A stretch of 64,000 bases of DNA from Nitrospirota bacterium. Lineage in GTDB: Bacteria > Nitrospirota > Leptospirillia > Leptospirillales > Leptospirillaceae. Position numbers and translations under genes: made by a program. Below, piece after piece: positions 1 through 9,092 of this stretch. How positions within the stretch are numbered: the stretch's first letter is position 1; each line of letters begins with the position of its first letter. The notes under the pieces were generated by a model. That model was not told the DNA's origin. It was given only the letters and a program-made list of their open reading frames with translations, and made no database searches. The stretch spans positions 62,001-126,000 of the forward strand of contig JAMCWM010000008.1 of the NCBI GenBank assembly GCA_023481175.1. Direction: 5' to 3'.

Positions 1-1012
1 CTTGGAATATTACCCTTCCCGATCGATCCAGGATTTTTTCAACCATATGGGGCTTCATCATAACCCCATCGTTCGAAAGGGCCCCGGCGATGGCTGCTGC
101 ATGAATCGGACTGATTCCGACATCTCCGAAACCAGCCGAACAAAAGGCAAACCCATTGAGATCGTCGGGAATGTCTGCATGACTTTGGTCGATCGGGAGA
201 TCAGAGCGAATCGGGTGATTGAATCCGTATCGCGAGGCAGTTTCCCTCAAATCGTTTGGAGAGAGATATCTCAGAGCAATTTTTGCAAAGACCGTGTTGA
301 TGGATCTCCCCAATGCTTCGGCGACAGTGAATTCTAATCGGTCCCGTCTCCTGTCATTGTGCCAGTAAGCAGGACCGATACAATACAGGCAACCGTGGAA
401 ATAGATCCGCGTGTCAGGAGTGATCTTATGTTGTGAAAGGGCGTCCGTTGTGGTGATGATCTTGAACAGGGAGGCTGCAGGATAGGTGGCCCTGAGGATA
501 AGAGATCCGTCGTATTTGCCATATCTTGAGCCCCAAAAAGCAAGAAGCCTTCCATTCTTCGGGTTTTCTGCGACAAAAAAGCCATAGGGAACCCGATGGC
601 CGCGGATATATTTGCCGATCCTTGTCTGAAGTTCCGGGTCTACGGTCCATACAACAGTGTAACCCCCATCCAGATGCGTGACAAAATGCCCCTCTTCGAC
701 TGTCGAAAACTGGGGAACGTAATTGGGGAGGAGTGATGGGATATTGTCCAGAATGCGAATGACGGGAACGCCATTTTTTGTGAGAAAGGACGGATCATCG
801 CTAAGGAAGGATTGGGGAAGAAAAGAGTTGGTGACAAATCGCACCTCTGCCGCTTTTTCGGCAGGACTCTTTCGCGCATTTAAAAGGGAAGCCGCTCCGG
901 AACTGGAAGGACTGGAGACATCGAAAAAGGCTGGAAGCCTGTAAAGGGCTAGCGACAGGAGAAGAAGGACGAAAATACGACTCAGAAGGGCACGTGAAAT
1001 AGGGTCCAGCAT
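1..1012 (-). CDS. Penicillin-binding transpeptidase, 3'-truncated by window edge
   Basis: Reading the minus strand from the ATG at 1012 gives an open frame of 337 codons that runs off the left edge. A hydrophobic N-terminal segment (about residues 8-24) would anchor it in the inner membrane. Then come a TVDPELQ block (about 123-129), typical of the start of PBP transpeptidase domains, the active-site SxxK as SLFK (181-184), and an SxN as SIN in GRSINTVFAKIA. A GFGDVGISPIHAAAI block follows. The KTG motif would lie outside the window. Family knowledge: these D,D-transpeptidases cross-link peptidoglycan in the periplasm. Only about 115 residues precede the domain, so no glycosyltransferase domain is present. 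A GAGG ribosome site lies 5 bases before the ATG and a good promoter is upstream. Exact PBP subclass is unknown. Confidence 0.85.
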   Translation of the reverse strand, partial: MLDPISRALLSRIFVLLLLSLALYRLPAFFDVSSPSSSGAASLLNARKSPAEKAAEVRFVTNSFLPQSFLSDDPSFLTKNGVPVIRILDNIPSLLPNYVPQFSTVEEGHFVTHLDGGYTVVWTVDPELQTRIGKYIRGHRVPYGFFVAENPKNGRLLAFWGSRYGKYDGSLILRATYPAASLFKIITTTDALSQHKITPDTRIYFHGCLYCIGPAYWHNDRRRDRLEFTVAEALGRSINTVFAKIALRYLSPNDLRETASRYGFNHPIRSDLPIDQSHADIPDDLNGFAFCSAGFGDVGISPIHAAAIAGALSNDGVMMKPHMVEKILDRSGRVIFQ

Positions 1013-1057
1013 TCTTCCCTCTGCGACAGATAGATGCCACCTCATACATATGCGATG

Positions 1058-1085
1058 ATTATACGAAAGTAAAAAGGAAATTCAA
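1058..1085 (-). promoter_or_regulatory. Sigma-70 promoter of the PBP gene
   Basis: On the minus strand TTGAAT (1085-1080) and a perfect TATAAT (1063-1058) are separated by 16 bases. Transcription would start near 1050, about 40 bases before the ATG at 1012. It lies between the debranching-enzyme gene and the PBP gene, so the PBP gene has its own promoter. Confidence 0.6.
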
Positions 1086-1144
1086 GCTTTTTAGGGATTT
1101 TCAAGTTTGATCCGGAGGAAATTTTCAGTTCTTTTTTGGAAAAA

Positions 1145-3304
1145 TCATTCTATCTCATTATTATTAATAATCTTTTTCCTTGTGAAAATGTTTTCGATCC
1201 TGAGAGAGCCGAGTGACGGAATTCTTCCTGAGAAGTGATGGATTTCATATTTGGGGGATGTATCGAAATTCATGCCGGCAACGGCTTGAATGGCAAGAAA
1301 GAATGAGGCCACCGACCAAGCCTGGATTCTACAGGAGGTCGGGTAGGAAAAGGGACCTTCAGTGCCGGCACCCTTTTCAAAGCCACAATAAAGCTCAGGA
1401 GGCCTCTCTGAAGGGAGAAAAGACAGGGTATTGAAATAAGCCCCTGCCAGGACGGAGAGTTCTTCGGCCATGTCATACCTTGAAAATCCTGAAAGAATCA
1501 TAGCATTGTCGTGAGGCCATATGGAGCCATTGTGGTAAGAAACCGGGTTGTAGCGGACTTCTCCGGTCCCGAGGGTCCGGACCCCCCATCCGGAAAACAT
1601 GTCTGGCTTGAGGAGTTCTTTGGCTGTTACCCTTGCGTAATTTTCTTCAGCGATTCCTGAAAAGAGAAGATGACCAGCATTGGACGAACGGACTTCACAA
1701 CGATTTCCGGATCCGTCGATGGCGAGGGCGAACATACGGATTTTGTCCGACCAGAAGGACCTGTTGAAGTGCTCCCTGAGGGTCCGGGCTTTTTTCTCGA
1801 ATAGGCTGGCTGAGGGAAGATCTCCGAAAAGTGCGGACAGCTTCGAATAGCCAAGATAGGCCATATAAAGATAGCCTTGGACTTCGGAAAGGGCGATGGG
1901 ATCAGTGGCCATCTCTCCATTGGCATGGAAAACGGAATCCACCGAATCCTTCCAGCCCTTCTGGACCAGTCCTTTCCCGGAGTCTCCCGAATAGACTAGG
2001 AATCCTGAAGAGGGGTCGATCCCCTTTTTCTCGATCCACTCCATAGCACGGCAAAGGGGTTTTCTGAGTCGATAGATGGTTTCGCGATCCCCGGTTCTCT
2101 GAAAGTACTCCCATGAAAGGGCGACAAAGAGGGGCGTTGCATCAACTGACCCATAGTAGCGACCGAAAGGGACCATGGGATCAGATCCGGCCTCTCCGTA
2201 CCGGAACTCGTGAAGAATCTTGCCCTTTTCAGCATCTCTGAAGGAGTTGTCCTTTTTTGCCTGGGTTGCTGCAAGAAAATGGAGGACGGACCGAGTCAGA
2301 GAGGGAAAGGCCCAGAGTGTTGAAAAACCAGTGACCAGCGCATCTCTTCCGAAGGGTGTGGAGAACCAGGGAATCCCGGCATAGGGAAACGGCCCGTGGC
2401 GAGTGGGTGTCAGGAGAATGCGGAGGTCGTTGACCGCATTGTCGGTCCATCGGGCAAGGGGAAGTCCGCTGCTTGAGATCCGGGGCCACATCCCGCGAAA
2501 GATTTCCTGATCCCGCTGATCTTTTTTTAGATAGTGGGAAATTGATCGTGGGGCGATCGGGGCCTCTGTCCGGCCCCTCTTTCTGGCCATGTCCGTCTTC
2601 TCATCACAGACGATGTGAACCCGGATGGTCCTGGCTTGATGTGGCGGCAACGCCAAAAGTCCCGCGAGAGCCTCCTCCCTCCAATCTACATCAAGGTTTC
2701 CGACAATAATCGTGGTTGTCCGTTCCACATGATCGAATCCCATGCAGGAAAGGGTCAGAGTGTTGGATAAATGAGAAAAGGTTTTTTTGACAATGTGCTC
2801 CGGTACAGGATTACGGATTCCTCGAATGTCCATGATGTCGAGAAAATCGGCATGCAGAGTGAGGGAGACCGGAACATGGATGGCGAGTGGCCCATGGTTG
2901 TGGATGGTCAATTCCTCCACCATTCCGTTTGAGAAACAGAAACGTCCCCGATCAATCAACAAAGGCCCATCCACGACAATCGAGGGGTGAGGGGAATCGG
3001 TCATGAAATTCGAGATGGAGGGGCCGAGAAGGCGGTGGTGCCGGTGAAAGGGCGAAGGGGTGTGTCCATCCTGGAATCGTGTCGCCGCAAAAAGGGGAAG
3101 GAGTGGAAACCCATCAATGCGGACAAGGAAGTTCGACAGATATCGCATGCCCTTCCAGTAAAGTCCGTAAAAGGGGACCCGGGAGGCGCCGAAATCCATA
3201 GTGTTGTTCCAGAGACCGAGGAAATCACCGTTTTTCTGGAGATGGTCATTAATGGTCAGGGCGAGTGGCAGGCTTCTTTTTTCTGACTCGTGGGACGATT
3301 TCAC
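1145..3304 (-). CDS. Glycogen debranching enzyme (amylo-alpha-1,6-glucosidase family)
   Basis: This 719-residue cytoplasmic protein has the two-part layout of bacterial amylo-alpha-1,6-glucosidases. The N-terminal beta-rich part (about 1-270) resembles the GDE_N_bis domain. The C-terminal part is an (alpha/alpha)6-type glucosidase domain, with GIPWFSTPFGRDAL and SIWPHDNAMI as characteristic blocks. The expected role is hydrolysis of alpha-1,6 branches in glycogen or related glucans. The GTG start overlaps the bioF stop as GTGA, with a GGGGGAA ribosome site before it, so it is the last gene of the biotin operon and is probably translationally coupled. That partnership is unusual, since no glycogen genes are nearby. 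The family call is firm; the exact glucan substrate is not visible. Confidence 0.85.
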   Translation of the reverse strand: MKSSHESEKRSLPLALTINDHLQKNGDFLGLWNNTMDFGASRVPFYGLYWKGMRYLSNFLVRIDGFPLLPLFAATRFQDGHTPSPFHRHHRLLGPSISNFMTDSPHPSIVVDGPLLIDRGRFCFSNGMVEELTIHNHGPLAIHVPVSLTLHADFLDIMDIRGIRNPVPEHIVKKTFSHLSNTLTLSCMGFDHVERTTTIIVGNLDVDWREEALAGLLALPPHQARTIRVHIVCDEKTDMARKRGRTEAPIAPRSISHYLKKDQRDQEIFRGMWPRISSSGLPLARWTDNAVNDLRILLTPTRHGPFPYAGIPWFSTPFGRDALVTGFSTLWAFPSLTRSVLHFLAATQAKKDNSFRDAEKGKILHEFRYGEAGSDPMVPFGRYYGSVDATPLFVALSWEYFQRTGDRETIYRLRKPLCRAMEWIEKKGIDPSSGFLVYSGDSGKGLVQKGWKDSVDSVFHANGEMATDPIALSEVQGYLYMAYLGYSKLSALFGDLPSASLFEKKARTLREHFNRSFWSDKIRMFALAIDGSGNRCEVRSSNAGHLLFSGIAEENYARVTAKELLKPDMFSGWGVRTLGTGEVRYNPVSYHNGSIWPHDNAMILSGFSRYDMAEELSVLAGAYFNTLSFLPSERPPELYCGFEKGAGTEGPFSYPTSCRIQAWSVASFFLAIQAVAGMNFDTSPKYEIHHFSGRIPSLGSLRIENIFTRKKIINNNEIE

Positions 3305-4434
3305 CGGAATTCCCCCAGTCTTTCGGAAAAGGTGTCCCGAAGGGCCTCCTCGACCCGGGGTGTCCAGGTAAGGTTCACCGAGAGTCTGAGTCTTTCTTCG
3401 CCTTCAGGGACCGTCGGGTGGTGAAGGACCGGAAGGGAAAGTCCGAATTGGGCCAGTTTTGCGGACTCCTGCCTGAGGGTGGAGAGACGGCCGCGAAGGC
3501 TGACGATCGGGGAAGGGGTTGAGACTCCCGTGAGATTTTCCTGCCATTGTCTGGAGAGAGCCTGAAGGCGTCCGGGCAGGGGACTCGAGTCTTCGAGAAT
3601 TTCGAGGCTTCGGCAGGATGCCGCCAGAATGCCCGGTGGAAGGGCGGTTGTGTATACCAGTGGCCTGGCGAGTGAGGCGAGAACTGTCCTTGACTTTTCT
3701 CCCAGAATGGCAAACCCGCCGAGACTTCCGAGAGCCTTGGAAAAAGTCCCGGTCAGGATCATGAAGTCAGGGTCGAAGTCGAGGGAGAAGTATTCCAGGG
3801 CGCCCCGGCCATTTTTTCCCAAGGTCCCTGTCGCGTGAGCATCGTCGATGACGAGAAGCCCCCCCTTGTCACGGATGATTCCATAGAGTTCGGGAATCGG
3901 GGCAAAATCTCCGCTCATGCTGAAAAGGGATTCGGTGACAATCATGGGATGGCTTGCCCCGGTCTTTTGAAGATGCATTTTCACCCATTCCCAGTCCCCG
4001 TGCGGGTAGACATGGACTTGCCTTTTGAGAAGCCGCAGGCCGTCAATGAGAGAGGCATGGTTTTCAGAATCTGAATAGATGGCCCCGGCATGGCTTCCGA
4101 AAACGGAGGCGACCGAAAGATTGGCATGATAGCCGGAAGAAAAGACCAGCCCGCTCCCTCTTCCCTTTGATTTGAAACGCGAGACCGTCCTCTCGAGTTT
4201 CAAGTTGAGCGGATGGTTCCCGGAAAGGTACCGTGAGCCTGTCGCGCCGGTCCCGAACTGCTGGGTGGCCTTCACGGAAGCCTCGATGACTCCGGGATGA
4301 CGGGAAAGTCCCAGGTAGTCGTTGGAGGAGAGGGATAGCAGAGACGAAGGAGGCATTTTTTTGACTTTGCTCTTCTCCTCCAAGGAGGTCAGGAGGGAGG
4401 AGAGGAAGCTGTTCCGGTTGTCCGGGTCGCTCAC
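3301..4434 (-). CDS. bioF: 8-amino-7-oxononanoate synthase
   Basis: A PLP enzyme of the alpha-oxoamine synthase family that condenses pimeloyl-CoA (or pimeloyl-ACP) with L-alanine in biotin synthesis. Visible blocks are SSNDYLGLS near the N-terminus, GTGATGSRYLSGN, the DDAHATG motif, and the PLP-lysine region GTFSKALGSLGG. I start it at the GTG at 4434, which overlaps the bioW stop as GTGA and has AAGGA 8 bases upstream. The TTG at 4440 sits too close to that ribosome site. Length is 377 residues, normal for BioF. Other members of the family, such as glycine C-acetyltransferase, look similar, but the neighbouring bioW and bioB decide the call. Confidence 0.93.
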   Translation of the reverse strand: MSDPDNRNSFLSSLLTSLEEKSKVKKMPPSSLLSLSSNDYLGLSRHPGVIEASVKATQQFGTGATGSRYLSGNHPLNLKLERTVSRFKSKGRGSGLVFSSGYHANLSVASVFGSHAGAIYSDSENHASLIDGLRLLKRQVHVYPHGDWEWVKMHLQKTGASHPMIVTESLFSMSGDFAPIPELYGIIRDKGGLLVIDDAHATGTLGKNGRGALEYFSLDFDPDFMILTGTFSKALGSLGGFAILGEKSRTVLASLARPLVYTTALPPGILAASCRSLEILEDSSPLPGRLQALSRQWQENLTGVSTPSPIVSLRGRLSTLRQESAKLAQFGLSLPVLHHPTVPEGEERLRLSVNLTWTPRVEEALRDTFSERLGEFR

Positions 4435-5288
4435 AGCCAAGGTCCTTCAGGGGAGAATGTCTCGTTGAGCGAGGGAATAGCCGTCAGTCGGGGATGGGTC
4501 CTGAGATGATTGACGGGAGACTGACGATCGAACAAAACGGGGGTTGACCTGAGAAACGTCAGGAGATCGGGAATCCGGGTCTCCGGAGAAATGACATAAA
4601 GGCGCCCACCCCTTCTGAGTCCCTGCTTTTTCATGTGAGGCAGACGAACATAGCCGAACAGGGGGGAGGCGACATAACCGGTCGTATAATCGGGATCATC
4701 GGAGGCACATATTTCCAGAAGGACCGAACCGGAAGAGATCACCTTGCTCGCCAGAACAAGAGCCTCGACAAATCGGTAGTTCGGTTTCCTGAAAAAGCGG
4801 TCGAGCTCTTTCTCAAGGGCCTTCCGGAGGGCCGGCAAACACCCGACATGGGTCGTTCTGATTCCTCCGGTCATTCCGTGTTGAAGAATTGTTCCCGTGG
4901 ATGTGGAGATGACGGCCCCGTTCCGGGGGGGAGTCCCCATGATTTCATTCTGGAAGATCGCAAGAACAGGCTCGACCTTTCCGGCGGGAAGAAGTGGGTC
5001 GAGAAGCGCGGAAAGCATGGTCCCGGTCTCTTCGGTGGAGTCGCTGTTCAAGGTTTGGACGGCCAGGAGGGGTCTCCTGAGAATATCCTTTTCGGAGACG
5101 GGATCGATGGTGACGATCTGCTGCAGGGGCCGATCCCTCTCCTCACGCAAAAGAGGAAGAAAGCGTTTCGAAAAGGAGGCCATCACCTGTTCGACGTCCC
5201 GGAGCGGAACAAGATCTTCCGCTCCGGAAAGATGATTCCCTTCCTGGTGAATCCGCATCCTGATGCTCACATAGTGGTTTTCAGCCAA
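4431..5288 (-). CDS. bioW: 6-carboxyhexanoate-CoA ligase (pimeloyl-CoA synthetase)
   Basis: BioW activates free pimelate to pimeloyl-CoA using ATP, supplying BioF. The 285-residue protein has the family's N-terminal block YVSIRMR followed by HLSGAEDLVP, and the C-terminal block ALVLASKV with DDPDYTTGYV. The start is a TTG at 5288 that overlaps the bioB stop by 8 bases; no strong ribosome site is seen, so coupling to bioB is likely, and an internal GTG a few codons later is possible. Its presence implies the pimelate-dependent route rather than BioC/BioH. No bioA or bioD is in the window. Confidence 0.9.
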   Translation of the reverse strand: MAENHYVSIRMRIHQEGNHLSGAEDLVPLRDVEQVMASFSKRFLPLLREERDRPLQQIVTIDPVSEKDILRRPLLAVQTLNSDSTEETGTMLSALLDPLLPAGKVEPVLAIFQNEIMGTPPRNGAVISTSTGTILQHGMTGGIRTTHVGCLPALRKALEKELDRFFRKPNYRFVEALVLASKVISSGSVLLEICASDDPDYTTGYVASPLFGYVRLPHMKKQGLRRGGRLYVISPETRIPDLLTFLRSTPVLFDRQSPVNHLRTHPRLTAIPSLNETFSPEGPWL

Positions 5289-6318
5289 GATCTGTCGCCA
5301 CAGGGGTAAGGGGATGGGGCGGGACGAGCTCGAATCCCTGTTCGTGGATCATCCGGATATCCAGATCGGGGGAACGGCCTGAACGGGTCAGATAATTTCC
5401 GATCATGACCCCATCCGCCCCGTGTGAAAAAATCTCGGGATGGCGATCTTTGAGGGCCGGCATTCTTCCCCCGCAGATCCGTACCTCCTTTGTCGGAAAG
5501 AAAAGCCTGGCCACCGAAATGACACGAAGGGCCTCTTCCGTATCGATTCCGGCTTCGCGATCAAAAAGAGGGGTCCCGGCGATCGGGACCAGAAAATTGA
5601 TAGGGATCGAGTCCACGTCGAGATCCCGAAGAAGAGAAAAGAGGGAGACCCTGTCATCAACGGATTCTCCCACCCCAAAGATTCCTCCCGAGCAGACGGA
5701 CATGCCGGCATCCTTGGCTTTGACGACAGTTTCAATCCGGTCATCGTAAGAATGGGTCGACACGATTTTGGGAAAATGGTTCCGTGAAGTTTCGAGATTG
5801 TGATGGAGTCTGTTGAGCCCCGAATCCTTGAGGAGGTCGATGGTATTTTGGGAGACGGATCCCAGGGTTGCGCAGGACCAGAGGCCCAGCTCATCGCGCA
5901 TCCGCCCCAAGGCTTTTTGGACGACACGGAGTTCGAGAGGATTTTCGAGGCTGCGTCCGCTGGTTCCGATACAAAAGCGGCGAGTCCCGTTGTCCCGGGC
6001 CTTCCTTGCCGACTCGACGATGGAATCGGAGGCCATGAGTTCATATGTCGGGGCGATGGTCCGGAAATGGGTGGACTGGGCACAAAAATGACAATCTTCG
6101 GAACATCCTCCTGACTTGGCGTTCATGACGGTACAGGGGTCGATCCGGTGACCCCTGTGTTTTTCCCTGACCTCGTCAGCCCCTTTCCGGATCAGAGGGG
6201 CAAAGCTTTCCGGCAAGGAAAAAAGCCACCGGGCGTCATCCGTCGAGAGATTCTTTCCTGCCAGGGCCGTCTCGGTGCAAGCCGATATCCGGGAGATGAT
6301 CTCATCGTCCATTGGCAT
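5281..6318 (-). CDS. bioB: Biotin synthase (radical SAM)
   Basis: BioB inserts sulfur into dethiobiotin. The radical-SAM cluster motif CxxxCxxC is seen as CSEDCHFC at about residue 72, within MNAKSGGCSEDC. Later family blocks are CSGGIFGVGES, PINFLVPIAGTPL and VRICGGRMPAL. Length is 345 residues, normal. The start at 6318 has AAAGGAA about 5 bases upstream; the ATG at 6312 is a less well-spaced alternative. It is the first gene of the minus-strand operon bioB-bioW-bioF-debranching enzyme, all overlapping. No clear BirA-type operator was found upstream. Confidence 0.95.
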   Translation of the reverse strand: MPMDDEIISRISACTETALAGKNLSTDDARWLFSLPESFAPLIRKGADEVREKHRGHRIDPCTVMNAKSGGCSEDCHFCAQSTHFRTIAPTYELMASDSIVESARKARDNGTRRFCIGTSGRSLENPLELRVVQKALGRMRDELGLWSCATLGSVSQNTIDLLKDSGLNRLHHNLETSRNHFPKIVSTHSYDDRIETVVKAKDAGMSVCSGGIFGVGESVDDRVSLFSLLRDLDVDSIPINFLVPIAGTPLFDREAGIDTEEALRVISVARLFFPTKEVRICGGRMPALKDRHPEIFSHGADGVMIGNYLTRSGRSPDLDIRMIHEQGFELVPPHPLTPVATDLG

Positions 6319-6637
6319 AGGATTTCCTTTGTTTTGAAAGGGGAGTCGAAGGGTTCAGGGTGAATGGGACGGACACATCGAAGTCGACTCACCTTCATTT
6401 TGCAAGTCGGTAAGGGAGAGAGGTCTCCTTACACTCTTCCTTCTTCATCAAATCTAGCGCAATTTTTTGAGAATTGCCAACAGAGGATCGGGAAGATATT
6501 GGAAATAAAAGACAAAGGACTTTCTCCAAAGGTCGGAATCCTTGGTTTTCTTGACACCGTAGGGGGGGCGGATTACTATTTTCTTTAGGATGTTAGCTCA
6601 TGCGTCATTCCAAATCGAGCCAGCGAGGAGCCCCGCC
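6319..6637. other. Divergent intergenic region, bioB and clpC
   Basis: This 319-base stretch separates two divergent operons. It holds the clpC promoter at 6551-6579 and must hold the bioB promoter, for which I see no convincing -35/-10 pair. The open frames crossing it start without ribosome sites and resemble no family, so I treat it as non-coding. Confidence 0.6.
6551..6579 (+). promoter_or_regulatory. Sigma-70 promoter of clpC with G7 tract in the spacer
   Basis: TTGACA (6551-6556) and TACTAT (6574-6579) are separated by exactly 17 bases, giving a start near 6586, about 50 bases before the clpC ATG. The spacer contains a run of seven G (6562-6568). No CtsR or CIRCE operator is visible here. 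Confidence 0.7.
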
Positions 6638-9079
6638 ATGATGGACAAATTCACAGAAAAGGGTCGGAAAGTCATTATAATGGCCCGCGAGGAGGCCGAA
6701 AAGCATCAGAATGATTATCTGGGGACGGAACACATCGTTCTGGCCCTGGTGTCTGATCCTGACGGTGTACCCGTGGCAGTCCTCAAAAGAATGGGTTTGA
6801 CTCCGGATCAGGTGCGCATGGAGATCGAACGAAATCTCCTCAATGGAACGGCAACCTTGACCTTTGGGGAACTTCCCCTGACACCCCGTGTCAAGAGAGT
6901 CATCGAATATGCAGTGGATGAGGCCCGACTTTTGGGGCATACCCACATCGGTTCCGAACATCTCCTTCTCGGCGTCCTCCGCGAGGAGGACGGCATCGGA
7001 GGAAAGATTCTTCGCGCCCTGGGATCAAACCTTCTTGCCGCTCGGCAGCTGACCGCAAGTCTTCTCAAAAAATCGGGAACCGGATCGGCCCGGGAGAAGG
7101 AGCGGAAGAGCAACACGCCTGCCTTGGACGAATTTGGCCGTGACTTGACCCAGATGGCGACCGATGGAGGGTTGGATCCCGTGATCGGCAGACACGACGA
7201 GATCGAGCGTGTTCTTCAGATTCTCGGACGTCGAACAAAAAACAATCCTGTTCTGATCGGCGAGTCCGGCGTCGGGAAAACAGCCATTGTCGAAGGCTTG
7301 GCACAGAAGATCGTCAACGGTGAAGTTCCCGACAACCTGCTCAACAAGCGGGTCGTTGCGCTTGATCTGGGTTCACTGGTGGCAGGAACCAAATACCGTG
7401 GGCAGTTTGAAGAGCGCCTCAAGGTTGTGATGAAAGAAGTTGTTACGGCGGGAAATATCATCGTTTTCATCGACGAGCTCCATACGCTTGTCGGAGCCGG
7501 AGCCGCCGAAGGATCGATCGACGCCTCGAACATGCTCAAACCAGCGCTGTCGCGAGGCGAAATCCAGTGCATCGGGGCGACCACGCTTGATGAATACAGA
7601 AAATACATAGAAAAGGACGGGGCTCTCAAGCGGCGCTTCCAGCCGATCTACGTCAATGAACCCCCGGTTGAAGAGGCTGAACGCATTATCCTGGGTCTCC
7701 GGGACAGATACGAGGAGCATCACGGTGTCGTGATCACGGATGCCGCTGTCCATGATGCCGTGGTCTTGTCCGAACGCTATGTGACCGACCGGTTCCTTCC
7801 CGATAAGGCGATCGATATCATCGATGAGGCCGGTTCCCGGGCAAAACTCAAGAGTTTTTCGCTTCCGCCCGAGATAAAGGAGCTTGACCAGCATCTGAAG
7901 CGCTCTCTCAAGGGCAAGGAACAGGCGATCAAACAACAGAACTTCGAGGAAGCGGTCAGGCTCCGGACCCAGGAGGACATTCTCCGAAAACAGATTGACG
8001 AGGAGAAGCTCAAGTGGAAGGCGGAGCAGGAAAAGAACAGGCCTGTCATCGGAGGCGAGGAGGTTTCGATGATTGTCTCCAAGATGACCGGCATTCCGCT
8101 CTACCGCATCGAGGAGGGAGAGAGCGAGCGACTTCTGAAACTTGAGGATGAGCTGCACCGGAGAGTGGTGGGGCAGGACGAAGCCATCTCGGCGGTTGCG
8201 CGGGCAATCCGCCGCTCCAGGGCCGGCATCAAGGGAGAAAAACGGCCGATTGGTTCCTTCATATTTCTCGGCCCAACGGGAGTCGGAAAGACGGAGCTTG
8301 CGCGAACCTTGGCCGAGTCCCTTTTCGGGAACGAAGACGCCCTGATCCGTGTCGACATGTCGGAGTATATGGAGAGATTCAATGTCTCCCGCCTGACGGG
8401 CGCGCCTCCCGGGTATGTCGGTTATGAAGAGGGCGGACAGCTCACGGAAAAAGTTCGCCGCCGCCCCTACTCGGTCATTCTCTTTGATGAAATCGAAAAA
8501 GCCCATCCGGACATGTTCAATGTTCTCCTTCAGGTCCTTGATGACGGATTCATCACCGACAGTCTCGGGCGGAAGATCGACTTCAAGAACACCGTCCTCA
8601 TCATGACCTCGAATCTTGGGGCGCGGGCGATTGAAAAAGAGGGATCTCTCGGCTTCCAGCGTGGGGCGGGGGAGGTCCGCGAGACCTTCATCAAGAACAC
8701 GATCCAGGACGACCTCAAGAGGACGTTCAATCCCGAGTTCCTGAACAGAATCGACGAAATCGTGGTTTTCCACCCGCTTGACGAAAAGCAGCTTGAATCT
8801 ATCATCGACATTCGGATTGCGGAGCTCAACAAGAGGCTTGAACCGAAAGGGATTGTTCTCGAGATCGACCCCGAGGTCAAAAAATGGCTTGTGAAGGAAG
8901 GGTATCAGCCAAACTATGGGGCCAGGCCGATGCGTCGAGCCATTCAGCGGCATATTGAAGACCGTCTCTCCGAAAAGGTGATCGCCGGATCGCTCCATGC
9001 AGACAAGAAGGTGCGGGTGGTTTTGCGGGAGGGGCAGCCGGTCTTCATCGAGGAAGACTCCATGGCGGCTGTTATCTAG
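6638..9079 (+). CDS. clpC: ATP-dependent Clp protease ATP-binding subunit ClpC
   Basis: A 813-residue AAA+ unfoldase that feeds substrates to ClpP. In order: Clp N-domain repeats (about 1-150), first AAA module with Walker A GESGVGKT (about 208-215) and Walker B FIDELH, a UVR segment ([14 protein letters not shown], about 430-460) within the middle domain, and the second AAA module with GPTGVGKT (about 545-552), followed by the D2-small domain. The UVR motif and N-domain separate ClpC from ClpB. I chose the ATG at 6638 because AGGAG sits 7 bases upstream and [11 protein letters not shown] begins the N-domain; an upstream frame extension lacks a ribosome site. tsaD follows 13 bases downstream, so they are probably cotranscribed. 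Confidence 0.95.
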   Translation: MMDKFTEKGRKVIIMAREEAEKHQNDYLGTEHIVLALVSDPDGVPVAVLKRMGLTPDQVRMEIERNLLNGTATLTFGELPLTPRVKRVIEYAVDEARLLGHTHIGSEHLLLGVLREEDGIGGKILRALGSNLLAARQLTASLLKKSGTGSAREKERKSNTPALDEFGRDLTQMATDGGLDPVIGRHDEIERVLQILGRRTKNNPVLIGESGVGKTAIVEGLAQKIVNGEVPDNLLNKRVVALDLGSLVAGTKYRGQFEERLKVVMKEVVTAGNIIVFIDELHTLVGAGAAEGSIDASNMLKPALSRGEIQCIGATTLDEYRKYIEKDGALKRRFQPIYVNEPPVEEAERIILGLRDRYEEHHGVVITDAAVHDAVVLSERYVTDRFLPDKAIDIIDEAGSRAKLKSFSLPPEIKELDQHLKRSLKGKEQAIKQQNFEEAVRLRTQEDILRKQIDEEKLKWKAEQEKNRPVIGGEEVSMIVSKMTGIPLYRIEEGESERLLKLEDELHRRVVGQDEAISAVARAIRRSRAGIKGEKRPIGSFIFLGPTGVGKTELARTLAESLFGNEDALIRVDMSEYMERFNVSRLTGAPPGYVGYEEGGQLTEKVRRRPYSVILFDEIEKAHPDMFNVLLQVLDDGFITDSLGRKIDFKNTVLIMTSNLGARAIEKEGSLGFQRGAGEVRETFIKNTIQDDLKRTFNPEFLNRIDEIVVFHPLDEKQLESIIDIRIAELNKRLEPKGIVLEIDPEVKKWLVKEGYQPNYGARPMRRAIQRHIEDRLSEKVIAGSLHADKKVRVVLREGQPVFIEEDSMAAVI

Positions 9080-9092
9080 GCCCCCGGGACCG

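Noticed and set aside
6364-6588. 74-residue open frame upstream of clpC
   Set aside because: No ribosome site, no family similarity, and it spans the clpC promoter.
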